Assembly (NCBI RefSeq): GCF_003244875.1
Contig: NZ_LXXZ01000113.1
Coordinates: 1 to 33,088 of the forward strand
Origin: Stenotrophomonas sepilia
GTDB taxonomy: Bacteria > Pseudomonadota > Gammaproteobacteria > Xanthomonadales > Xanthomonadaceae
Direction of reading: 5' to 3'
DNA length: 33,088 nt
Both the position numbers and the translations under genes were made by a program. Under the pieces are notes generated by a model that saw only the letters and a program-made list of their open reading frames with translations, was not told where the DNA came from and ran no database searches. The first letter of the stretch is position 1. Every line of letters begins with the position of its first letter. Below, one piece after another: positions 19,001-23,705 of this stretch.

Positions 19001-19418
19001 CGCGGGTCAGCGGGTTCTGGTCGACGCTCAGGCCGTCCTTGCCGAGGCCATCGGCAACAATGAAGCCAGCCTCGCGGCGCGCCTGCCGCGCCTGTTCCTG
19101 CAGGCGCTGTTGCAGGGCGATCGCCTGCGCCGCCGTGCCAAGATTGTCGATCGACTGCTGCAGCTTCTGCCGTGCTGCATCCTGCTGCTGGGCCGGCAAC
19201 TGGAACTGGATCGGCACGCCGTTGGGCATGCGGCCACTCTGTGCCGCGCTGCCCTGGGCCGCGCCCCGTTCGGCGAACCAGCCCGGACTGAACGCCTGCT
19301 GCGCCTGGCTGGCCGGGGCCACCATGCTCCCCAGTGCGACTGCGATGGCCCACGCCATCGGATGATTGCGGCGCATCGACGCGGCCGGACGAACAACGGA
19401 CAGGAGCGGGTGCGACAT
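7035..19418 (-). CDS. Giant TpsA filamentous-haemagglutinin-family exoprotein (DUF3739 type), PdtA-like
   Basis: A 4127-residue exoprotein. The ATG at 19418 has GAGG five bases upstream and begins a long signal sequence cut near ASQA/QQAF (residue 39). A coiled-coil-prone segment follows (about 60-115), then the TPS secretion domain (about 115-270: ILNWETFNIGGNTTLNF, WAVLNRV, GTVFVANRNGVVFG) that docks on TpsB POTRA. The middle is repetitive Gly/Ala/Asp-rich beta-helix sequence. Inside it are a five-fold LPxGTVL-like patch (about 2765-2860) and a duplicated 48-residue unit with C-x6-C loops (2972-3056). A C-x3-C pair lies at 1988/1992; these six are the only cysteines I noticed in the mature protein. 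The last 600 or so residues (SVLLGLSRVMTTFGGDILAW, IDAGEAGIRVSGNINLAALQV) match the DUF3739 end of this family. It is probably a surface adhesin; PdtA of P. aeruginosa is the likely counterpart. Confidence 0.93.
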   Translation of the reverse strand: MSHPLLSVVRPAASMRRNHPMAWAIAVALGSMVAPASQAQQAFSPGWFAERGAAQGSAAQSGRMPNGVPIQFQLPAQQQDAARQKLQQSIDNLGTAAQAIALQQRLQEQARQARREAGFIVADGLGKDGLSVDQNPLTRGWLNAREAIQSQGSDGRVQVTVEQTADKAILNWETFNIGGNTTLNFLQSPDWAVLNRVNDPQARPSQILGQLKANGTVFVANRNGVVFGNNSQVNVRNLLAAAARISDAQFRDNGLYSPDASSSALSDAFGKVTVEQGARIATHEPTSATRGGGYVLLAGHSVENAGHIEARKGQVQLAAGDSFVIRRGVGTATNTSSTTRGNEIAPRFIAGSTAGGVRNTGLLRALEGDVTLAGRSVEQAGVAVASTTLAQRGTVHLLASASDAGSSVTLADGATTAVLIEDDGKATVLDTQRDSLIKESAEQDAIRAGARSATFDNLSQHNDRRDQSRVEIVSGGNIHFSRDSLTVATGGQIIADAAARSYVDDAARVDVSGAVGVQVSMESNNVQVKVQGNELRDALDNRDSGKLTSSEVWVDRRRLVHVPAGTGGYEGERWYAAGGLLEVGGYLDNQGHSIGEWAAQGGTVLLGGREVITNGGSRINLAGGSLDVQSGVVRQSWVRGVDGQVYRLDEAPAEMLFDGLYSGHEVKQERWGITETFRDPIVFAAQRVDNGYTVGRDAGRLIVSAPTAVLDGKVETATFQGAQQNRRPEAALEGYAQAQTAVARNAQLYLGRYDGQGRSGVFGSDVRLDDKAPTKAAWSLLAPVDEERRDTVWLDIAALSAQQWGRIDLATAGRIRVDGSLRLQAGGQLNLTGSEVELAGDIGIAGGQLSAGNLLDVQGRPTALLHDGRARTAIADGTRIDLSGEWSNASLAMPLDASGAWTDGGRLSLSNSHDVIVGAEATVDVEAGAALDLRGEGRIGKGGSVSLQANSSTVTTDGSGRVQLGEGSRFSGRGQGSGAFSLGTGGHVRVGDADLAGASLRLDPGLFGSGFAQYDINGHQGVEVADGARLVAALPGLRMTQDAQTATDRASALAAWDAPLYSADPSNGRVSQRAGASISLRSDRNSVGGDLRVGKDALVAVDPGQTISLLGAGNIDVEGTLRAKGGRIVIDDVRPQNALYAGQRTERTWRFAEGALLDADADAISLPDPSGRLRGQVRAGGRIEIGGALDWETTAFVDNRPPEAFVVVERGARLQARGTSAELDIDGQGRVRVDSDGGQIVLRSANALYLEGGMDAAAGGAGARGGTLGLAFGGSIHARGASEEVLRARAITLSQHSAPVQPLPAALEYGHAALSVEQLQAGGFDNLSVFGDIRAVGDVDLRLAQSLRIHGQGTSSLGMAVDAGPSSALRLSAPYVRLAQARWGQLAGENLQGTVAVASAGPDDHALAVQAALIDIRDVTWLPGFDHVALESRSDVRLTNGIASSGNTSALMTAGSMDVTAARLYPTAGAVGTLVAGASAQTVQTVDYWADPAAVLRIHGTGAATQPAPESALGTLRLVAATVQQGGNVQAPMGTLQLGGLIQNGTIGSRVELLPGSVTSTSAAGLSLPYGGTVDGVDWRVGTRSLSSLTPAGISSMGVTLKANAIEVAPGALLDMSGGGELTGAAFVSGRGGSVDVLRTALADANPRYAFSASGNPVYAIVPGRAEAFAPSGEEGFSAPAVGQQITVPAGVPGLAAGTYTLMPASYALQPGAFRVELGATGTTGIVQPIATGTGTWRVSGQQRTALGAAFSPLLTDILLTPAAVVRRHSGYNETSYNSFAQSVADRRGESRGWQTIDALGLTLALGEGAGRADTPAIRFAGTARFGAATDKGRGGTLAATLASPAVGSLEIVDGSAQSQARDRGATFSDDALNAFLPARMIIGGQFSQEASQVAVTGQARSVAIRSGVTLNAPEVLVAAASGGSGVLVEAGATLDSLPFATANAGASATLPYQVSGGLLAVSNQRLNLITGTTGVEAGPVAIDIGGCQAACDGHARLVSDGSIAVATDGTLQMRDSVSYGTRQLGLSMAALNLGSAEAIAQAAAAGALPSGMTMNQSVLQQLLRGDDATGAPALDTLSLVARESVNVFGSVDLDARDSATGRSGLQTLVLGAQAIRGYGAATDRARILVDTLVWDGALAASQAAGSDASVPPADPMVDRLGAGQLDIVTRQLQLGRAPFSRPSSEVRANRQVLGFSALNLRASEQLSFSAQGTLDVFQQRGDYLADKGWQYSGGSLDIDTPLLTADPAAQLRVRSGGEFRLHGGTGKAGGDALGSELSIDANRITLDSTIALASGRLSANAREGIALGSRAALDLAGRKVPLYDVDKFSWGGDVVLSTDTGDIRADTASRIDVSARNNRAGRLTVTAMAGRADLAGDLQGAASGRYDAGGTLVPYDGGELVLRARQLQDFTGLNQRLTAGGVVGGRSFQIGEGDLRIGDEVKARRVDISVDAGSLTVAGRIDASGEQVGSIRLYARDQLQVDGTLDAHGTGLRVDSHGKIIDSPNRATIALGSAEGAVGLGSAAHLDLRAGSDVAVGDGPGQNDGMARGSLKIDVPRVGSNDAAIAAANGLRIDGAADIQLNGVRRYDDAPLASTADVRGNRAQLVTQQWLDQVVDPHSVAWIDGALGNPDLQQRTHALGDVRLRPGVQVVARRSDANPDGDLTIAGDIDLSGYRYGPEANRADPSRRGFGESASLVLRAEGNINVYGSINDGFASPPSTPDEGGWQLYEGRNGSAGHTPFGSGLVVPVDGVKLQPGTEFQAGTRLNYDVPVESVTLPVGTVLPAPMVISQTLRLPAGTVLGAAVTTDSGQTLAAGTVLQEPLVLAAGARLGAGFRLRSAVQVAAQEWPAGAVLPVALRLAREVALKVGAYIPSLTKVELPGDGPVNLRPADANGNQGRNWALAPMLAEGTSSWDLTAVAGADAGAADPRSRRWGSEGSVVLADTHQGSIGTVKTEIIWVGDRALTERASLDWIGDTSYAGRPIAELADMFGFTEDEFCAMSADYCGPAPRQVAAQGSLDYWGDESYVGTPAKDFAAMFGMTEDEFCSTAPSYCAGGGTQTEVTIYGKRAGTPAWSVLRTGKGDMELLAAGDVVMKSGFGVYTAGTPTALGGGHDAAFNSPRAAAPWNTALLGPNLVPGSYDAAIAGYQAWYPDHGGNLRVEAGRDIVGDAWTARAESGTSERDWALYSSAAVGNWLWRQGTGSTTGVEPVPTSWWVNFGTYTNVSAAAGASPRMVGFTGFGTLGGGDLTLEAGRNAGVRDPMGDALGSLSAPRSGAIIAAVGSTGRVSNGQLHLTGGGDLRLRIGGALNPNLQATISSLNPSRAGQNLDLNGTFSNLRGSLQLDAGRIGAMGVTLENYATLRQQRAADLFAPDAARAMGGPVLVLGDAVAQLQARGDVVLGGVADAGRVPLANYSAVLQDDGARAAGSTWFSLWTASTAVDLFSAGGDLAPGLAGPDNVTGSNLWREQVQLVVRGSDDLLNYWLYPSRFSAIAAQGDIKLDRISATPGTQDVILLAPSATGRLDVLAGGSIFAQRGATQIARSGADARLPGPFDPAFLAQQGDSGGNVTRSRHNLSVDGNIASPDASLPLFAFGPNTPLSTVSPALAPSRFYAMQGDIIGLATGARRTLNPNVGQRTQLNWFEAVGAVQLRAGRDILGVSMTALNTAPTDITVAAAGRDIVHLNATIAGPGNTEISAGRQLRQEDAGSIVSLGGIVQGDTRPGASIALTAGNQQIDYAALRARYLDPVNLADPAQSLASQPGKAVKVYDQELKQWLQQRFGVAADGDGALAAFDALPQEQQHIFLRQVYYAELREGGREYTDAEGPRFGSYLRGREAIATLMPDKAATGATIDRTGDIVMYGGSGVRTEAGGNIELMAPGGQIVIGVQGVVPPASAGLVTQGQGDIRLFSQDSVLLGLSRVMTTFGGDILAWSEQGDINAGRGSRTTLLYTPPRRVYDGWGNVILSPQAPASGAGIATLNPIAEVPPGDVDLIAPLGTIDAGEAGIRVSGNINLAALQVLNAANIQVQGESKGLPVLASVNVNALAAASAAANSASQAAQDVMRKSQDDARRNQPSVISVQILGFGSGTSSVAPPARGTTANSGYDADSAFQFPQASRDDGTQRR
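10251..10505 (-). repeat. Tandem 48-residue cysteine-containing repeat inside TpsA
   Basis: Residues 2972-3008 and 3020-3056 of TpsA align as LDWIGDTSYAGRP...FGFTEDEFC-x6-C and LDYWGDESYVGTP...FGMTEDEFC-x6-C, offset by exactly 48 residues (144 bases). The unit is acidic and aromatic, unlike the surrounding beta-helix, and each copy carries two cysteines (3000/3007 and 3048/3055). The DNA copies have drifted, so the duplication is not recent. Confidence 0.85.
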
Positions 19419-19491
19419 CGGAACCTCATCAACCTGGTGGGCCGCGGCTGCGGCGACGATCGGGGAGGCACGCGCAACGCATGCCCTGCCA

Positions 19492-19525
19492 CTGATAGAC
19501 GGTTCACGTGACACGAAGCCGACAG
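19492..19525 (-). promoter_or_regulatory. Putative PHO box and -10 hexamer upstream of tpsA
   Basis: The minus strand at 19525-19508 reads CTGTCGG-CTTC-GTGTCAC: two 7-base units at an 11-base period, matching the PhoB consensus halves at 5 and 6 of 7 positions. Exactly 10 bases downstream is TATCAG (19497-19492), the position expected for a -10 box in PhoB-activated promoters, which lack a normal -35. The ATG is about 74 bases further on. This is a motif match by eye, not a scored search. Confidence 0.5.
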
Positions 19526-19560
19526 TGAAACACTGCGGCGGCGGCACCATCACGGAAATG

Positions 19561-19588
19561 GCGACGCCGGCCCAGAGGCCGGCGTCGC
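19561..19588 (-). terminator. Hairpin terminator after the PstS-like gene
   Basis: A perfect 12-base stem, GCGACGCCGGCC, with loop CAGA lies 30 bases after the end of the PstS-like gene and upstream of tpsA. On the minus strand it is followed by CATTTCC, a poor T-run, so termination may be partial. It separates the PstS-like transcript from the tpsA promoter. Confidence 0.75.
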
Positions 19589-19617
19589 GTCAAGCAGGAT
19601 TCAACCGGTACTGCGGA

Positions 19618-20793
19618 TTACAGCGGACGACCGATGCCGGCACAGGTGCTGGGGTTGTTCAGGCCGGCCGTGCTGCTGGCCAGCACGAAGCGGTTGCGGA
19701 TCGCATCGCGCCACGCTTTGGTCAGCGGGATGAAGCCGTGGTCGGTGATCGACTTCTCATACGCAACGGTGTAGGTCGCCGGATAGTGGCGGGCCAGGAA
19801 GCCGCGCAGGCTGGTGGCGACGCTCGAATCCTTGTAGCACTGGCCGATCACCAGGTTGGTGTAGCCGGCGATCGGATAGCCAGCCGACGGGTTGCCGAAC
19901 ACCGGCACCCAGTTGGCGGGGTTCTCAGCATCGGTGCCGGTCGGCGGAGCAACGGTGTCCAGGGTGGCCTGCACGCTCACCTGGTCCGGCGAGAAACCCT
20001 TGACCTTGGCGACCTTGGTCGCATCGGTCAGGCTCGGGATCACGTCCGGGCCGACGTAGCCGATACGGCCTTCAGCTGCGTAGACCGTGTTGTACAGCGA
20101 GGTGCCACCGGTGGCCGGGGCGGCCACCAGGAACGCCGGCAGGTTGCCGTTGGCATCGCGCTTGTACAGGTCGGCGAAGGTCGACTTGATGGCGAACTTG
20201 CCGCCCACCAGCTTCGAGGTTTCAGCGTTCTCGGCGGCACAGGCCGCGGTCAGGAAGCGGCTGAACATTTCGCTGGTACCGCTGCTTTCCGGACGGTACA
20301 CCACCTGGATCGGGCCACTGCGGTTGGCATCGATGGTCGACCAGTCGCTGATCGCGCCCGAGAACACGCCGCAGATCTGCGCCACGCTCAGGTCCACCGC
20401 CGAACCGGCCTTGTTGAACGGAATGGTGACCGAGGTGGCCACGGACGGCACCTGGATCAGCGCGCCGTAGCGGTTGGCGTTGGTCGCCTGGTTGAAGTTG
20501 GTGGTGTAGTTGCTCAGCTCAGTGCTGCTCAGCACCGAATCGCTGCCGGCGAAATGCACGGTGCCGGTGGTTGAGAACAGCGCCGAGTTGTTTTCCAGGA
20601 AGGCCTTCTTGCCGGTGCCCGAACCGGTCACGGCGTAGGTGAAGTTCGCCGGCAGGATGCTGTCGGCCGAACCCTTGTAGAGGTCGGCCGGCAGCGAGGC
20701 ACCGCCGCCGGTAACGGTCTGCGCCGAGGCGGCGCCCACGGTAGCGAGCAGCGCGGTGGCAACCAGCGCGGCCAGGGTCTTGTACTTGGTCAT
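19618..20793 (-). CDS. PstS/DING-like secreted phosphate-binding protein, candidate T2SS cargo
   Basis: A 391-residue protein with AGGAG seven bases before the ATG and a clean signal peptide (MTKYKTLAALVATALLATVG, cut near ASA/QTV, residue 24). The mature start TVTGGGASLPADLYKG corresponds to the DINGGGATLP signature of DING proteins, with DIN replaced. The phosphate-binding-loop motif is seen as YRPESSGTSEMFSRF. Four cysteines (QICGVF, TAACAA, GQCYK, NPSTCAG) fit the two disulfides of extracellular DING proteins rather than a cytoplasm-side role. No pstC, pstA or pstB is nearby, so this is not the substrate-binding part of a local ABC transporter. Its place directly after the gsp operon matches the PstS-like gene beside hxc in P. 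aeruginosa. It may scavenge phosphate outside the cell. Confidence 0.88.
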   Translation of the reverse strand: MTKYKTLAALVATALLATVGAASAQTVTGGGASLPADLYKGSADSILPANFTYAVTGSGTGKKAFLENNSALFSTTGTVHFAGSDSVLSSTELSNYTTNFNQATNANRYGALIQVPSVATSVTIPFNKAGSAVDLSVAQICGVFSGAISDWSTIDANRSGPIQVVYRPESSGTSEMFSRFLTAACAAENAETSKLVGGKFAIKSTFADLYKRDANGNLPAFLVAAPATGGTSLYNTVYAAEGRIGYVGPDVIPSLTDATKVAKVKGFSPDQVSVQATLDTVAPPTGTDAENPANWVPVFGNPSAGYPIAGYTNLVIGQCYKDSSVATSLRGFLARHYPATYTVAYEKSITDHGFIPLTKAWRDAIRNRFVLASSTAGLNNPSTCAGIGRPL

Positions 20794-20939
20794 GATCTTC
20801 TCCTGAAGGGTTTACTGCGAAGGGAAACGCCAAGGGAGGAACGGTCACTACACGCCTGCTGCCGCCGAGGGCCTCCCAGCCCACTCTGCGGCGACGGGTC
20901 CATGCTGGTCCGCGCCGATGACAGGCCGCTTAAGAAACC

Positions 20940-20977
20940 TGTGGAAGATCGGAAAAAGGTGTGGAGGATTGTGTGGA
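20940..20977 (+). repeat. Three TGTGGA direct repeats upstream of the PstS-like gene
   Basis: TGTGGA occurs at 20940-20945, 20960-20965 and 20972-20977 (spacings 20 and 12) in a purine-rich stretch, 150-180 bases upstream of the PstS-like start. A single perfect PHO half site, CTGTCAT, lies on the minus strand at 20924-20918. The meaning is unknown; it may be part of the promoter region or chance. Confidence 0.4.
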
Positions 20978-20992
20978 GAAATCCAGGCACCC

Positions 20993-21068
20993 GTAGATCC
21001 ACGCTGTGCGTGGATGGATCGAGCGACGCGCGTCCTGTCCGGTGCATCCACGCATGGCGTGGATCTAC
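20993..21068. repeat. Inverted pair of SMAG repeats at the end of gspF
   Basis: One element runs 20993-21016 (GTAG on plus) and its partner 21045-21068 (GTAG on minus), each with a CCACGC/GCGTGG-type stem. Together they can form one long hairpin just where the gsp operon ends and before the PstS-like promoter region. The minus-strand TAG at 21067-21065 is the gspF stop codon. Confidence 0.88.
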
Positions 21069-22264
21069 TGCACCAGCTGGTTCATTTCCATGATCGGCAT
21101 CAGCACCGCCAGCACGATGGTCAGCACCACGCCGCCCATCACCAGGATCATGGTCGGCTCCAGCAACGCAGTCAGCGCCATCGCGCGACGCTCGATCTCG
21201 CGCGAGATGGTCTGTGCGGCGCGGTCCAGCAGTGGCGCCAGCGAACCGGTCTTCTCGCCGCTGGCCACCAGGTGCACCAGGATTGGCGGATACACCTTCT
21301 GCACCTTCAGCGCAGAACCAAGCGCGGCACCTTCGCGCACACGCGCGGACACGTCACCGGCACAGCGCGCCAGCAACGCATTGCCCAGGGTCTGCCGGGC
21401 AGCTTCAAGCGCACGCAGCAGCGGCACACCCGCATCCAGCAGGATCGCCAGTGTCGAGGCGAAGCGCGCGCTGTTCACACCCAGCACGAAACGCCCGACC
21501 ATCGGCACCCGCAGCAGCATCGCGTCCCAGCGCAGGCGCAACCCGGCCTTGCGCAGGGCCAACCGCCAGGCCACCACCAGCGCAGCGATGCCGAGCCCCA
21601 CCCACATGCCCCAGCTGCGCACGAACGCGCTGGCGGCCAGCATCACCTGGGTCAGCATCGGCAGCGTCTGCCGCGCCTGCACGAACGCGGTCACCACCTG
21701 CGGCACCACGTAGCTGAGCAGGAAGATCACGATCGCCACCGATACCAGGCTGATCGCCGCCGGGTAGATGAAGGCGGTCAGTACCTTGGCCTGCAGCGCA
21801 TTGCGTTCCTCGATGTAGTCGGCCAGGCGCTCCATCACCCGCGCCAGATCGCCGGAATCCTCACCTGCACCCACCAGCGCCCGATAGATCGGCGGGAAAT
21901 CGCGCGGCCGCGCGGCCAGCGCCACGGTCAGGCGCTGGCCGGCGCGCACGTCGGCGCGCACAGCGGTGAGTGCCTGGGCCACGTGCGGGCGCTCGGCCTG
22001 CTCGATCACCGCACTCAAGGCGCCTTCCAACGGCAGGCTGGCCGCCAGCAGGCTGGCCAGCTGGCGGGTGGCCCAGGCCAACTCGCTGGCCGACAGGCGG
22101 CGAGCGCCCCAGCCACTGCCGACACTGCGCGCCGCGCTCACCTGCACGGGTGTCAGCCCGCGCCCACGCAGCAGCTGGCGCGCACCGCGCGGGCTGTCGG
22201 CATCCAGTTGACCCTTCTCGATGCGGCCCTGCGCATTGGCAGCCTGGTAATCGAACAGCGCCAT
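21065..22264 (-). CDS. gspF: Type II secretion inner-membrane platform protein GspF
   Basis: A 399-residue polytopic protein with two homologous GspF/PilC domains. Domain 1 (about 60-175) contains ATRQLASLLAASLPLEGAL and ALVGAGEDSGDLARVMERLADY. Domain 2 (about 260-375) contains FASTLAILLDAGVPLLRALEAA and LVASGEKTGSLAPLLDRAA. Membrane helices follow each domain (about 176-205, 222-245 and 365-395). GspF works with the ATPase GspE to move pseudopilins into the growing pseudopilus. It begins 7 bases after the gspE stop and ends the gspG-K-L-M-D-E-F operon. Its TAG stop is supplied by a SMAG repeat immediately after MNQLVQ, so the last residues sit right against the repeat. Confidence 0.95.
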   Translation of the reverse strand: MALFDYQAANAQGRIEKGQLDADSPRGARQLLRGRGLTPVQVSAARSVGSGWGARRLSASELAWATRQLASLLAASLPLEGALSAVIEQAERPHVAQALTAVRADVRAGQRLTVALAARPRDFPPIYRALVGAGEDSGDLARVMERLADYIEERNALQAKVLTAFIYPAAISLVSVAIVIFLLSYVVPQVVTAFVQARQTLPMLTQVMLAASAFVRSWGMWVGLGIAALVVAWRLALRKAGLRLRWDAMLLRVPMVGRFVLGVNSARFASTLAILLDAGVPLLRALEAARQTLGNALLARCAGDVSARVREGAALGSALKVQKVYPPILVHLVASGEKTGSLAPLLDRAAQTISREIERRAMALTALLEPTMILVMGGVVLTIVLAVLMPIMEMNQLVQ

Positions 22265-22271
22265 GCAAGCC

Positions 22272-23705
22272 TCAGTCGTCGCCAGTAACGCGCAGGATCT
22301 CTTCCAGCGTGGTCACCCCGCTGTCGACCCAGCGCTGGCCGTCCTGTCGAAGGGTCCGCATGCCGGCCCGCCGTGCCGCCTCGCGTAGCGCAGGCTCACC
22401 CTGCCCTTCATGGATCAGTGCACGTACCCGGTCGTCCACCACGAACAGTTCATGGATGCCGGTGCGTCCGCGATAGCCACTGTTGGCACAGGCCGTGCAA
22501 CCCACTGCGCGCCATACGGTCCGGCCTTCGCCGTCCACCTCGGCACGCCGGCACTGCGTGCACAGCCGCCGCACCAGCCGCTGCGCCAGCACACCGCGCA
22601 GCGACGAGGCCAGCAGGAACGGTTCCACGCCCATGTCGGCCAGGCGGGTCACCGCCGAGATCGCATCGTTGGTGTGCAGCGAAGCCAGCACACCGTGCCC
22701 GGTCAGCGACGACTGCACCGCGATCTGTGCGGTCTCCAGGTCACGTATCTCGCCGATCATGATGGTGTCCGGGTCCTGGCGCAGGATCGCGCGCAGCGCG
22801 GTGCCGAAGCTCATGCCGATGCGCGCGTTGACCTGGATCTGGCCAATGCCGGCAAAGTCGTACTCCACCGGATCTTCCACGGTGAGGATATTGCTGGTGC
22901 TGCTGTCAAGCTGGCCCAGCGCGGCGTACAGCGACGTGGTCTTGCCGCTGCCGGTCGGCCCGGTCACCAGCACGATCCCGTGCGGCTGCCGGATCAATCC
23001 GGTGAACGTGGCCAGGGTGTCATCGGCCATGCCCAGGCGCTGCAGCTGCAGGCGGCCGGCATCCTTTTCGAGCAATCGCAGCACGGCGCGCTCGCCATGC
23101 CCGGTCGGTACCGTGGAAACACGGATGTCCAGCGGCCGCCCGCCCACGCGGATCGCGATGCGCCCATCCTGTGGCAGGCGCTTCTCGGCAATGTCCAGGT
23201 GGGCCATGATCTTGATGCGCGACACCAGCGCTGCGTGCAGTGCGCGCCGAGGCTGCACCATGTCGCGCAGCGTGCCGTCCACCCGGTAGCGCACCACCGA
23301 ATGGGTCTCGAACGGCTCGATATGCAGATCGCTGGCACCGTCGCGTGCAGCCTGTGCCAGCAGCGCGTTGATCATGCGGATCACCGGCGCATCATCCTGC
23401 GCATCCAGCAGGTCGGTGACCTCCGGCATGTCCTGCATCAGCCGGTCCAGATCGACTTCACTTTCGGCGGCACCGACCACGGCCGCGGCATCACCGCCGT
23501 CACGGTACTGCTCACCCAACCGCTGCTGCCAGGTCGCCGCATCCAGGGCATGGAAAGGCAGCGGGCCATGCCGGCGGCGCAGCTCGGCCACGGCCCACGC
23601 CGCCGTGTCGGCCGTGCCGAGCAGCACCGGCTCGCCACCGGCTTCGGACAGCATCACGCCGTGGCTGCGCACCCACGCGTATGGCAGCGGCACAACGGCG
23701 CTCAC
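22272..23705 (-). CDS. gspE: Type II secretion ATPase GspE
   Basis: A 477-residue cytoplasmic ATPase, starting with GTG that overlaps the gspD stop as GTGA. The N1E-type region (about 1-100) binds GspL. The N2E region carries DGASDLHIEP and YRVDGTLRD. Walker A is GPTGSGKT at 249-256, the Asp box is near VEDPVEYDF, and Walker B is TIMIGEIRD at 314-322; GHGVLASLHTNDA supplies the His box. A zinc-binding tetracysteine lies at C382, C385, C403 and C406, as in GspE proteins. All motifs look intact, so the motor should be functional. It is somewhat shorter than many GspE, with a reduced N-terminal part. Confidence 0.96.
   Translation of the reverse strand: MSAVVPLPYAWVRSHGVMLSEAGGEPVLLGTADTAAWAVAELRRRHGPLPFHALDAATWQQRLGEQYRDGGDAAAVVGAAESEVDLDRLMQDMPEVTDLLDAQDDAPVIRMINALLAQAARDGASDLHIEPFETHSVVRYRVDGTLRDMVQPRRALHAALVSRIKIMAHLDIAEKRLPQDGRIAIRVGGRPLDIRVSTVPTGHGERAVLRLLEKDAGRLQLQRLGMADDTLATFTGLIRQPHGIVLVTGPTGSGKTTSLYAALGQLDSSTSNILTVEDPVEYDFAGIGQIQVNARIGMSFGTALRAILRQDPDTIMIGEIRDLETAQIAVQSSLTGHGVLASLHTNDAISAVTRLADMGVEPFLLASSLRGVLAQRLVRRLCTQCRRAEVDGEGRTVWRAVGCTACANSGYRGRTGIHELFVVDDRVRALIHEGQGEPALREAARRAGMRTLRQDGQRWVDSGVTTLEEILRVTGDD

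Noticed and set aside
19618..20793. Substrate-binding subunit of a local Pst phosphate transporter
   Set aside because: No pstC, pstA, pstB or phoU lies in the flanks, and the protein has DING-like cysteines and N-terminus beside a T2SS.
20940..20977. TGTGGA repeats read as a DnaA-box cluster or origin
   Set aside because: The copies lack the full TTATCCACA pattern, there is no AT-rich unwinding region, and no replication gene is near.
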